Source: Lachnospiraceae bacterium (GTDB lineage Bacteria > Bacillota_A > Clostridia > Lachnospirales > Lachnospiraceae). From it: a stretch of DNA of 9,417 nt. Positions 1 to 6,577 of the stretch are shown here, piece by piece; the first letter of the stretch is position 1; the number at the start of each line of letters is the position of its first letter. Location of the stretch: assembly GCA_017958245.1 (NCBI GenBank), contig JAGDDC010000296.1, forward strand, positions 1 to 9,417. The letters are read 5' to 3'. A model generated the notes under the pieces. It was not told the origin of the DNA. It saw nothing but the letters and a program-made list of their open reading frames with translations, and ran no database searches. A program made the translations under genes and the position numbers.

Positions 1-989
1 CTCAGACACAGCACCTTGCGCTCTCTGTCCGTCAGAGTGTCAAGCACCTCGAAGAGCTGCTCTCTCAGCAGGGAGAAAGCCGCCGCGTCCGAGGGCACGG
101 GCACGTTCTCGTCCTGTATGAAATCCCCGAGATGGCTGTCCTCCTCCTCGCCGATCGGCGTCTCAAGCGACACCGGCTCCTGCGAGATCTTCTGGATCTC
201 CGACACCTTGTCGATGGGCAGCTTCATCTCCTTCGCTATCTCCGCAGGCGTGGGTTCACGCCCGAGCTCCTGAAGGAGCTGCCTTTGAACGCGCATCAGC
301 TTGTTGATCGTCTCCACCATGTGGACGGGTATCCTGATGGTCCTCGCCTGGTCCGCGATCGCGCGGGTTATGGCCTGTCTGATCCACCAGGTCGCGTAGG
401 TGCTGAACTTGTAGCCCTTGCGGTAATCAAATTTCTCCACCGCCTTTATGAGCCCTAAGTTTCCCTCCTGTATGAGATCGAGGAACTGCATGCCGCGCCC
501 TACATAGCGCTTCGCGATGCTCACGACGAGCCTCAGGTTCGCCTCCGCAAGCTTCTTCTTCGCGGCCTCGTCGCCCTCCTCCATCTTCTTTGCAAGCTCC
601 GTCTCCTCCTCAGCGGAGAGCAGCGGGACCTTGCCTATCTCCTTCAGATACATCCTGACCGGATCGTCGAGGCTCACGCCCTCGGGCACGGAGAGGTCTA
701 TCTCGTTCAGATCCGCGATCTCCAGGGTCTCGTTCATCTCCTCGATCGCCTCGTCGTCATCATCTTCGAGGAGCTCGACTTCGATGTCCTCGCCTTCGTC
801 GGGAATCTTCAAGACATCCACGCCGTTGTTGTCGAGGAATTCGTATATCTTTTCAACCTGCTCGGCAGTGAGCTCCATGTCAGCCAGAAAATCGTTGACT
901 TCCTGGTACTCCAGAACGTTCTTCTTGTTCTTCGCGTATTCGAGCAGTTCCTTCATCTTCTCGTGCATCTTCGCTTTCGCTTCGTCCAT
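1..989 (-). CDS. rpoD: RNA polymerase principal sigma factor RpoD (sigma-70/SigA), C-terminus cut by window edge
   Basis: This is the housekeeping sigma factor, which directs RNA polymerase to -10/-35 promoters. I translated it by hand: 329 complete codons are present and the frame runs off the left edge. An acidic region 1.1-like N-terminus spans about residues 1-100. Region 1.2 begins near residue 108 ([12 protein letters not shown]). The diagnostic region 2 follows at about 145-212, with [26 protein letters not shown] and the -10 recognition stretch [14 protein letters not shown]. Region 3 is at about 216-300 ([16 protein letters not shown]) and region 4.1 starts near 305 ([11 protein letters not shown]). 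Only region 4.2, which reads the -35 box, is missing, roughly 40 residues. The ATG at 989 has AGGAGG at 995-1000 with a 5-base spacer. The gene starts 16 bases after the dnaG stop, so the two are surely co-transcribed. Family identity is very secure. Confidence 0.97.
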   Translation of the reverse strand, partial: MDEAKAKMHEKMKELLEYAKNKKNVLEYQEVNDFLADMELTAEQVEKIYEFLDNNGVDVLKIPDEGEDIEVELLEDDDDEAIEEMNETLEIADLNEIDLSVPEGVSLDDPVRMYLKEIGKVPLLSAEEETELAKKMEEGDEAAKKKLAEANLRLVVSIAKRYVGRGMQFLDLIQEGNLGLIKAVEKFDYRKGYKFSTYATWWIRQAITRAIADQARTIRIPVHMVETINKLMRVQRQLLQELGREPTPAEIAKEMKLPIDKVSEIQKISQEPVSLETPIGEEEDSHLGDFIQDENVPVPSDAAAFSLLREQLFEVLDTLTDRERKVLCL

Positions 990-1005
990 GAGCCCCTCCT
1001 AACCG

Positions 1006-2982
1006 TTACTTCATGAGGCTCCTCTTCAGGTTAGGCAGTTCGGCCTTTTCCTTCATGAGTCTCATGAGCTCCTGCGCGTCTTTTTCTGCGCCGGCTTTTG
1101 CCTGCCTTTCGGCGATCTCTTCCTCCCTGATCTTTATGACTACATCCGCAAATGCTCTTTTCAAGTCTTTGTCTTCCGGCAGATCCTCGTCGGCAGGAGT
1201 GAACATGCCCGCCGCAAAGCCCTGTCTCTCGGCATCCTCGAAGTTGCTGATCACGCGCGCGGGGCTTATCTGTCCCTCATTTGCGAGCTGATCGAACGAA
1301 ATTGCAGCGACCTTCTTTGCAAGCTGTCCGCTAAGGAAGCTCTCGGGCGTGATGATGCCGCCTATCCTCTCGTAGAGTTTCGGATTGCGCGCAAGGATCG
1401 TAAGGAGCAGCGTCTCAGCGCGCCTGAGCCCTTCGGTCCTCGCCTCAGCGGCCCTTGCCTTCGCACGGTCGGCAGGTTTGGGCCTCGTATCCGACGCCAC
1501 TGCGCCTTCCGTTCTTGCCATTCCTGCCTCTCCGGCACTTTCCGGGCCCTGCGCCTCACTAGAAGCAACACCCTGCGCAGCGCTCTCCCTCTCCGCCTCC
1601 TCGGCCTCGAGTCTTGCGTCTGCCCGCACGAGCTCTCTCTTCCTGCGCTCCTCTTCCCTGGCAGTCTTCTGCGACTCGCTCACCATCATGTCGTAGCCGA
1701 TCTTGTTGGTGGAGCGCGTCAGCATGGCCGCGTCTATCCCGTAGCGGCCCGAAACAGCCTTTATGTAGGAGTCTCTCGTGAGCTCGTCCTCGATCTTTGC
1801 GAGCATCTGTGCGAGCCTTGCAGCGAACTGAGCCCTCACGTCGGGGTCGTTCATGTCCTTCCCCTCGTATCCGGCCTCCGCCTCGAAGAAGAACGAGTTC
1901 TGCGCGCTCTCGATCCTCTTCTCGTACTCCTCGGCGCCGAGTGCTTTTATGAATTCGTCGGGATCCTTGTAGGGGCTCATGTTGAGCACCTTCACGCCGA
2001 GCCCGCAGTCCCTCAGGATCGGGATCGCGCGCAGCGCGGCGTTCTGTCCCGCGCCGTCGCTGTCGTAGGTGATCACGACGTTCTTTACGTATCTCGATAT
2101 AAGCCTCGCCTGGTGGGGCGTGAGCGCCGTCCCGAGCGATGCCACCGCGTTGTCATAACCCGCCGCGTGGAGCGATATGACGTCCATATAGCCCTCGCAC
2201 AGCAGGAAGTAATCTCTCTTCGTGCGCTTCGCAAGCCACAGGGCATAGAGGTTCCTGCCCTTGTCGAAGACCTTGGTGTCCGGGGAGTTCAGGTATTTGG
2301 GCGAATTGCCCGCCTCACCCATGACTCTTCCGCCAAAGCCTATGACCTTGCCCCCGGCGTCCATGATGGGGAAGATCGCTCTCTTCCAGAACCTGTCGTA
2401 TGACCCGCGCTCCTCTATATAGACGAGTCCCGTGTTCTTCAAGAAATCGTCCTTGTAGCCCTTTGATTTCAGGTGCTTGTACAGGCTCGACGAATAGTTT
2501 CCGCCAAAACCCAGCCCGAATCTGTTTATGGTCTCGTCGCTCAGGCCCCTGCCCCTGAAATACTCGTACGCGCTCTTGCCCTGCTCGTCCCTGAGCAGAT
2601 AGTAGAAGAAGGTCGCGGCCTCCTTGTTGACCTCGAGGAGCTTTGCCTTCTCCTCGCGCGATCTCTTCTCTCCCTCTGTCTCGTCGCGCTCCTCAAGCAC
2701 AATGCCCGCGCGCTCCGCAAGGAACTTGACGGCCTCCGGGAAAGAGTAGCTCTCGTACTCCATCACGAAGGTAAACACGTTGCCGCGCTTGCCGCAGCCA
2801 AAGCATTTGTATGTCTGAAAATCGCGGTTCACCATGAAGGAACCCGTCTTTTCGTTGTGAAAAGGGCACAGTCCGACATACCTGCTGCCCTTCTTTTTGA
2901 GCTGCACGTACGAACCGATCACATCGACTATATCGTTTCGTGACCGGACTTCCTCGATCACTTCATTCTTGAAAAAAGCCAT
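1006..2982 (-). CDS. dnaG: DNA primase DnaG
   Basis: DnaG makes the RNA primers for chromosome replication and is recruited by the replicative helicase. The product is 658 residues, near the usual 600-650. The N-terminal CHC2 zinc-binding domain shows C39, H42, C60 and C63 (LCPFHNEKTGSF, KCFGCGKRGN). The catalytic core follows, with FGGR near 217-219 and the TOPRIM acidic residues E263 (CEGYMDV) and D307/D309 (YDSDGAG). Residues about 434-520 form a long Ala/Glu/Arg-rich low-complexity linker, then comes the C-terminal helicase-interacting domain (about 521-658). A further in-frame start exists 15 codons upstream at 3027, but I chose the ATG at 2982. It gives the canonical N-terminus MAFFKNEVIEEV and has AAGGAG at 2992-2997 with a 9-base spacer, whereas the longer form would overlap dgt. 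It sits between dgt and rpoD in one operon. Confidence 0.97.
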   Translation of the reverse strand: MAFFKNEVIEEVRSRNDIVDVIGSYVQLKKKGSRYVGLCPFHNEKTGSFMVNRDFQTYKCFGCGKRGNVFTFVMEYESYSFPEAVKFLAERAGIVLEERDETEGEKRSREEKAKLLEVNKEAATFFYYLLRDEQGKSAYEYFRGRGLSDETINRFGLGFGGNYSSSLYKHLKSKGYKDDFLKNTGLVYIEERGSYDRFWKRAIFPIMDAGGKVIGFGGRVMGEAGNSPKYLNSPDTKVFDKGRNLYALWLAKRTKRDYFLLCEGYMDVISLHAAGYDNAVASLGTALTPHQARLISRYVKNVVITYDSDGAGQNAALRAIPILRDCGLGVKVLNMSPYKDPDEFIKALGAEEYEKRIESAQNSFFFEAEAGYEGKDMNDPDVRAQFAARLAQMLAKIEDELTRDSYIKAVSGRYGIDAAMLTRSTNKIGYDMMVSESQKTAREEERRKRELVRADARLEAEEAERESAAQGVASSEAQGPESAGEAGMARTEGAVASDTRPKPADRAKARAAEARTEGLRRAETLLLTILARNPKLYERIGGIITPESFLSGQLAKKVAAISFDQLANEGQISPARVISNFEDAERQGFAAGMFTPADEDLPEDKDLKRAFADVVIKIREEEIAERQAKAGAEKDAQELMRLMKEKAELPNLKRSLMK

Positions 2983-3011
2983 GTGTCCCCTCTCCTTAAA
3001 GCACGCCTTTC

Positions 3012-4028
3012 TCAGTACACTCCCCATGATGTCGGCACGGCCATCTCGTTGAACTTTGCGACAGCGTACCTGTCGGTCATGCCGGCTATGTAGTCACAGA
3101 CGGTGCGTTCCAAAGTCTCCCCGCGCCTCTCCATGCGCTCAAGGAACTCCTGCGGCAGGACCTCGCTGTGCTCCATATAGTGGTCGAACATCATTTTCAG
3201 CATCGCCTCTGCCTTGCCCTCCTGGTTCTTCGCCTTCGGGTTCGAGTAGACGCTGTCGAACATAAACCTGCGGAGCGCGAACATCGCCTCCTCCACGGGC
3301 TTCGACATGGTGATGTCGTCCTTCCCCTCGCTGTTTGTGACTATATCGTGGATCAGGGTGTTGAGCCTCTCCCCGAGGTTGTTCCCGAGCACGTCCCTGT
3401 ATGCCTTCGGGATCATTTCCTCCGTGATGATCTGTCCCCTGATCGCGTCGTCTATGTCGTGGTTTACGTATGCTATCTTGTCCGAGAGCCTCACGATCTT
3501 CCCCTCGAGCGTCGAAGGGTTCCCCTCGGTCTGGGGGTTCACGTTCCCGTCCCTGACCTCCTTCGTGTGGTTGCGCGGTCTGCCGCGGGGGCGCCTATCG
3601 AGCACCTCAACGACTCTGATGCTCTGCTCGTGGTGCTTGAACCCGCAGGACATGACCTCGTTGAGCGCCCTCTCCCCCGCGTGTCCGAAGGGAGTGTGCC
3701 CCAGATCGTGTCCGAGCGCTATGGCCTCCGTCAGGTCCTCGTTGAGTCTCAGCGCCTTCGCCATGGTCCTCGCTATCTGCGAGACCTCGAGCGTGTGTGT
3801 GAGCCTCGTCCTGTAATGGTCTCCCTGCGGCGCGAGAAAGACCTGCGTCTTCGCAACGAGCCGCCTGAAAGCCTTCGAATGTATGATCCTGTCGCGGTCT
3901 CTCTGATATACGGTCCTTATGTCGCACTGGGGCTCTTTTTCGTCGCGCCCCATGCTTTCGTCCGCAAATGCGGCATACTCACTGAGCAATTCGTGCTCAA
4001 GTCTCTCCGTGCTCTCCCTGATCGTCAT
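3012..4028 (-). CDS. dgt: HD-domain deoxyguanosinetriphosphate triphosphohydrolase-like protein (dNTPase)
   Basis: A cytosolic HD-superfamily hydrolase of the Dgt family, which removes triphosphate from dNTPs to give deoxynucleosides and so tunes dNTP pools. The product is 338 residues, the short clostridial type. The early motif RDRDRIIHSKAFRRL (about 43-57) is typical. The HD metal ligands are all present: H78 (RLTHTLEV), H107-D108 (LGHDLGHTPFGH) and D183 (LSDKIAYVNHDIDD). HHEQS at 132-136 is also conserved. I chose the ATG at 4028 (MTIRES) with AAGGA at 4035-4039. An in-frame start at 4070 would add 14 residues deeper inside queH and has less support. The start overlaps the queH end by 32 bases and the stop is 29 bases before dnaG, so coupling is likely. 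Residues 145-153 are oddly basic (RRPRGRPRN) where relatives usually have a less charged loop. Preferred nucleotide cannot be told from sequence. Confidence 0.93.
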   Translation of the reverse strand: MTIRESTERLEHELLSEYAAFADESMGRDEKEPQCDIRTVYQRDRDRIIHSKAFRRLVAKTQVFLAPQGDHYRTRLTHTLEVSQIARTMAKALRLNEDLTEAIALGHDLGHTPFGHAGERALNEVMSCGFKHHEQSIRVVEVLDRRPRGRPRNHTKEVRDGNVNPQTEGNPSTLEGKIVRLSDKIAYVNHDIDDAIRGQIITEEMIPKAYRDVLGNNLGERLNTLIHDIVTNSEGKDDITMSKPVEEAMFALRRFMFDSVYSNPKAKNQEGKAEAMLKMMFDHYMEHSEVLPQEFLERMERRGETLERTVCDYIAGMTDRYAVAKFNEMAVPTSWGVY

Positions 4029-4653
4029 GAAGGTTCCTTCTCCTCTCTTCAAGCGAATACACGCAGCCACAGTAATCCTGGCGGTACAGTCCGTACTCTC
4101 TCGAAAGCTCGATCGAGCGCTGATAGCCGCCCTTCTTTTTGAAATCCGAGAAGAGGTAGGACACGCCGTGTTCCGCGGCGAGCTCCGCGCCTATCTCGTT
4201 CAGTTTGGCAGAGTTCTTCAAAGGGCTTATGGAAAGTGTCGTCGTAAAGTAGTCAAACCCCTGCTCTGCCGCTATCCTCGCGGTCTCTTCAAGTCTCAGC
4301 CTGTAGCAGCGAAAACACCTCTCGCCACCCTCGGGCACCGCCTCGAGACCATTTGCGATCTCCTCAAACTTCTCCGGCTCGTAGGCCCCTTTTATGAGCT
4401 TCACCTTGTGGCCCGCGGGCATCTCACCTATCAGGCGCTCAAGCTCCGCGACCCTCTGGTCGTACTCGCTGCGTGGCGATATGTTCGGGTTGTAATACAG
4501 CACCGTGATCTCAAAGATCCCCGAAAGATACTCCAGCACATAGCTGCTGCAAGGCGCGCAGCAGGCGTGGAGCAAAAGCGTCGGCACACGGCCGTCTTTC
4601 CGTATCTCCTCGAGCTTCTCCTCGAGAAGCTTCCCGTAATTCTGCCTGTTCAA
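3997..4653 (-). CDS. queH: Epoxyqueuosine reductase QueH (DUF208 family)
   Basis: QueH carries out the last step of queuosine synthesis, reducing epoxyqueuosine to queuosine at the tRNA wobble position. It is the iron-sulfur, cobalamin-independent alternative to QueG. The 218-residue product has the family's cysteine sets: HACCAPCS with C31, C32 and C35, CFRC with C113 and C116, and YCGC with C195 and C197. It also has the typical YYNPNISP (53-60) and a TTTLSISPLKN segment (137-147). Known family biochemistry assigns such cysteines to a [4Fe-4S] cluster, a nearby metal site and redox-active cysteines. The start is TTG: no ATG or GTG lies in frame near the perfect AGGAGG, and the next ATG (residue 78) would delete the first cysteine motif. 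It heads the dgt-dnaG-rpoD operon, and its last codons overlap the dgt start. No promoter is obvious upstream. Confidence 0.93.
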   Translation of the reverse strand: MNRQNYGKLLEEKLEEIRKDGRVPTLLLHACCAPCSSYVLEYLSGIFEITVLYYNPNISPRSEYDQRVAELERLIGEMPAGHKVKLIKGAYEPEKFEEIANGLEAVPEGGERCFRCYRLRLEETARIAAEQGFDYFTTTLSISPLKNSAKLNEIGAELAAEHGVSYLFSDFKKKGGYQRSIELSREYGLYRQDYCGCVYSLEERRRNLHDDQGEHGET

Positions 4654-4664
4654 CCTTTCCTCCT
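4651..4664 (-). promoter_or_regulatory. queH ribosome binding site fixing a TTG start
   Basis: AGGAGG (minus strand, 4659-4664) is followed by a 5-base spacer and TTG (4651-4653). The frame upstream of this point has no ATG or GTG, so this site decides the start. TTG is a weaker initiator, which may keep queH expression below that of the genes that follow. Confidence 0.8.
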
Positions 4665-4727
4665 GTAGCCCGGCGTCCGACCTTCCTCAAGCCCGCGTCC
4701 GGGGCATGTTCATCGGGTCATTTGAAA

Positions 4728-4860
4728 TGGACCTCTGACCCCGTCCCCAAGGGACCATCCCGTTTGGACCTCTGACCCCGTCCCCAAGGGACCAACCCAA
4801 GTGGACCAACCCAAGTGGACCAACCCAAGGGACCAGCCCGAGTGGACCCCCAACCCCGGC
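4728..4860. repeat. G+C-rich nested repeat cluster, REP-like
   Basis: Two perfect copies of a 30-base sequence lie at 4728-4757 and 4765-4794. Each begins TGGACCTCTGACCCCGTCCC on the plus strand and ends CAAGGGACCA. The second copy runs into short tandem units related to ACCAACCCAAGTGG: 4791-4804, 4805-4818, 4819-4831 (one base shorter) and 4832-4845 (two changes). A decayed tail (ACCCCCAACCCCGGCCCCAAGG) follows. The words GGGACGGGGTCAGAGG and GGGAC/GTCCC resemble intergenic REP-type elements that are mobilised by RAYT (Y1 HUH) transposases in other bacteria. That is a resemblance from memory, not a search result, and no transposase gene lies in this window. Open frames across it are artefacts of the repeats. 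Confidence 0.8.
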
Positions 4861-4873
4861 CCCAAGGTATCCG

Positions 4874-4903
4874 AAAAAAGCAAGGAGTGGGAACCCCTTG
4901 CTT
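4874..4903 (-). terminator. Rho-independent terminator of the response regulator gene
   Basis: On the minus strand AAGCAAGG (4896-4903) pairs perfectly with CCTTGCTT (4878-4885) around a 10-base loop. The 3' arm continues into a T tract (TTTTTT, 4874-4879, sharing two bases with the stem). It lies 34 bases after the response regulator stop and before the repeat cluster, so it should separate that transcript from the queH operon. Confidence 0.85.
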
Positions 4904-4920
4904 AAGGTATGTACTGTAAA

Positions 4921-4936
4921 GACCCGGGGACGGGTC
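4921..4936. repeat. Short perfect inverted repeat just after the response regulator stop
   Basis: GACCCG (4921-4926) and CGGGTC (4931-4936) form a six-base stem with a GGGA loop, ending one base from the TGA stop. No T tract follows on the minus strand. It could protect the mRNA 3' end, or be a remnant of the GGGACGGGGTC-type repeats next door, whose core it resembles. Confidence 0.5.
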
Positions 4937-4937
4937 A

Positions 4938-5333
4938 TCACTCTATGAGTTCAAGCTTGCGGAGCACGTTCTCGAACTTCTCCTGATCGATGGGCTTGCC
5001 GGCATAGGCAACACAGCCAAGTTCGAAAGCCTTGGTCACGTTCCTGCCCTCGTTGAGAGCCGTCGTCATGATGATCTTCGAGCGCTTATCCTCGGGGATA
5101 CCCTTCTCCTTCTCGATGTCACGGATAGCCTTGAGAGTCTGGTATCCGTCAAGAGCAGGCATCATGATATCAAGGCATACCAAGTCATAGCCGTCTCCTC
5201 CTTCAAGCGCCATAAGGAAGGCGTCGACCGCCTCAAGTCCGTCAACCGTTATATCGCACTCTCCGTACTTGGACAAGAAACGGAGCATAAACTTTCTGCT
5301 GGCAAAATCGTCTTCTGCGATGAGTATCTTCAT
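4938..5333 (-). CDS. Stand-alone CheY-like response regulator receiver
   Basis: A 131-residue cytosolic protein made of one receiver domain and no output domain. The acidic pocket is E7-D8-D9, the phosphoacceptor is D55 (LVCLDIMMP), the switch threonine is T91 (MTTA), the aromatic switch residue is Y110, and the conserved lysine is K113 (GKPI). All catalytic residues for phosphorylation are therefore present. The sequence differs from classical motor-switch CheY and resembles a separate group of single-domain receivers marked by YGECDI and CLDIMMP. This grouping is from memory. The ATG at 5333 follows GAGGAGG with an 8-base spacer. The gene ends with two consecutive TGA codons and a strong terminator. 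Its position behind cheW-mcp-hisC suggests it takes a phosphoryl group in chemotaxis or a related pathway. No partner kinase is in the window. Confidence 0.9.
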   Translation of the reverse strand: MKILIAEDDFASRKFMLRFLSKYGECDITVDGLEAVDAFLMALEGGDGYDLVCLDIMMPALDGYQTLKAIRDIEKEKGIPEDKRSKIIMTTALNEGRNVTKAFELGCVAYAGKPIDQEKFENVLRKLELIE

Positions 5334-5381
5334 ATCGGGTACCTCCTCGTATCCTAAGTATCACCCTAAATCTCTGTGTAT

Positions 5382-5410
5382 ATTTTAGTTTCTATTTTAC
5401 GTTTTGTCAA
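5382..5410 (-). promoter_or_regulatory. Sigma-70-type promoter of the response regulator
   Basis: On the minus strand a perfect -35 box TTGACA (5405-5410) is followed by a 17-base spacer and TAAAAT (5382-5387), five of six matches to the -10 consensus. A-rich sequence just upstream of the -35 box could act as an UP element. This gives a leader of roughly 40 bases ending in the strong ribosome binding site. It is the best promoter in the window and would be read by the RpoD encoded here. Confidence 0.8.
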
Positions 5411-5436
5411 ATGATTTTTTCGTTTTCTATAACATT

Positions 5437-5448
5437 TTGTGAACACAA
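5437..5448. promoter_or_regulatory. Possible operator palindrome upstream of the response regulator promoter
   Basis: TTGTGAACACAA is an inverted repeat (TTGTG, AA, CACAA), with a third TTGTG at 5455-5459. It lies about 27 bases upstream of the -35 box, where an activator might bind. It could also be chance in A+T-rich spacer. It has no T tract, so it is not a hisC terminator. Confidence 0.3.
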
Positions 5449-5484
5449 TGCAATTTGTGGAGTTGGTTGCAGAGTATCTTCATC

Positions 5485-6564
5485 CTAACGCCCCACTATC
5501 TTTTTCAGCTCCTCTATCAGCACGTCCATCTGCTCGTCCGTTCCAATCGTTATCCGCAAATGATCATCGATCCTGGGTTTGTCGAAGTACCTCACATATA
5601 TGTCCCTTGCGCGCAGCTTCTCGAAGATCTCCTTTGCGGGAACTCGCTCGTGACTTGCAAACACAAAATTCGCAGACGAAGGGAGCACCGAAAACCCTAT
5701 CTTTTCAAGTTCTCCGACGATCCTCTCCCTGGTCTTCACGGTCTTTCCGACCGTGCTCTTAAAGTACTCATCGTCCTCTATGAGCGCCTTGCCCACCGCG
5801 ATCACGGGGTAGGACATGGTGTAGGAGTTGATGGAGAACTTCACCGCGTTCATGGCATCTATGAGCTCTCTGCCCGCGATCGCAAAGCCGACGCGCAAGC
5901 CTGCTGCCTGCCTCGATTTCGAGAAGGTCCTAACGATTACGAGGTTCTCGTACTTTTTAAGGAGCGGCAGGGCGCTCTCACCGCCAAAGTCTATGTAGGC
6001 CTCGTCGATCACCACCACGCTGTCCGGGTTGTGCTTTGCTATGTCCTCTATGGATGAGAGGCTTTCAGCTATCGAAGTCGGGGCGTTCGGATTGGCAAGT
6101 ATCACGCCTCCGTTGCCCGCTCCCACGCAGCCGTCCGCATCCCCGTAGTAGTCTTCCTTCCTGATCCTGAAATCCTCATCGAGCGGGATCCTCTTGAAGG
6201 GCACGCCGTAGAGCGAAGCCCACACATCATAGAAAGAGTAAGTTATATCCGGGAAGATCACAGGCCTTCCGGAACAGAAGAAAGTCTGGAAGGCTACCGC
6301 GAGCACGTCGTCCGACCCCACTCCCACAAAGACCTCACAGGGCTCGACCCCGTAATACTCAGCTATCGCAGCGGTCAGCTCCCCTCCGTCGGTCGGCGGG
6401 TAGAGCCTGAGCCTCGACGCGTCGAGGTCCTTCAAAGCCTTGGCCGCCCCCGGTGAAGGCGGATAGGGCGATTCGTTCGTGTTCAGCTTGATCACCTTCG
6501 TGCTCCTTGGTTGCTCGCCTGGCACGTAGGGCTGTGTCTTTCTCAGATTGTCTCTAAAACTCAT
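5485..6564 (-). CDS. hisC: Histidinol-phosphate aminotransferase HisC
   Basis: A cytosolic fold-type I PLP enzyme that transfers the amino group from glutamate to imidazole-acetol phosphate in histidine synthesis. Related enzymes can use aromatic keto acids. The 359-residue product is full length. It shows the N-terminal LNTNESPYPPSP (27-38), the SDDVL cofactor-phosphate region (84-88), NPNAPTS with N160, D187 and Y190 (VIDEAYIDF), the catalytic lysine K216 (TFSKSRQAAGLRVGF) and R224. The C-terminal domain has the SSANFVF and HLRITIG segments with the conserved arginine R337. The ATG at 6564 has TAGGAG at 6575-6580 with a 10-base spacer, and the TAG of that box is the MCP stop codon. The gene is thus placed for translational coupling to a chemoreceptor and is far from any other his gene in view, which is unusual. 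No terminator is seen after its stop. Confidence 0.92.
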   Translation of the reverse strand: MSFRDNLRKTQPYVPGEQPRSTKVIKLNTNESPYPPSPGAAKALKDLDASRLRLYPPTDGGELTAAIAEYYGVEPCEVFVGVGSDDVLAVAFQTFFCSGRPVIFPDITYSFYDVWASLYGVPFKRIPLDEDFRIRKEDYYGDADGCVGAGNGGVILANPNAPTSIAESLSSIEDIAKHNPDSVVVIDEAYIDFGGESALPLLKKYENLVIVRTFSKSRQAAGLRVGFAIAGRELIDAMNAVKFSINSYTMSYPVIAVGKALIEDDEYFKSTVGKTVKTRERIVGELEKIGFSVLPSSANFVFASHERVPAKEIFEKLRARDIYVRYFDKPRIDDHLRITIGTDEQMDVLIEELKKIVGR

Positions 6565-6577
6565 GGTTCATGTTCTC

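Noticed and set aside
2982..3027. Upstream start for dnaG adding 15 residues
   Set aside because: The internal ATG has the good AAGGAG site and gives the canonical DnaG N-terminus; the added residues overlap dgt and are not family-like.
3540..3600. Compensated frameshift in dgt explaining the odd RRPRGRPRN segment
   Set aside because: Reading the other two frames across the stretch does not restore a recognisable Dgt sequence, and one contains a stop. Substitution or local divergence fits better.
3168..4142. Long plus-strand open frame (324 codons) opposite dgt and queH
   Set aside because: It is antisense to two clearly recognised genes, its translation resembles no family, and it lacks a convincing ribosome binding site. 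Long antisense frames are expected in G+C-rich coding DNA.
4659..4687. Promoter for queH (TTGAGG, 17 bases, TACAGG on the minus strand)
   Set aside because: Both boxes match poorly, and the -10 position overlaps the ribosome binding site, so a transcript would lack it.
4687..4941. Minus-strand open frame of 84 codons across the repeat cluster
   Set aside because: Its Gly/Pro/Leu-rich translation is only the repeat units read in frame, it crosses a terminator, and it has no ribosome binding site.
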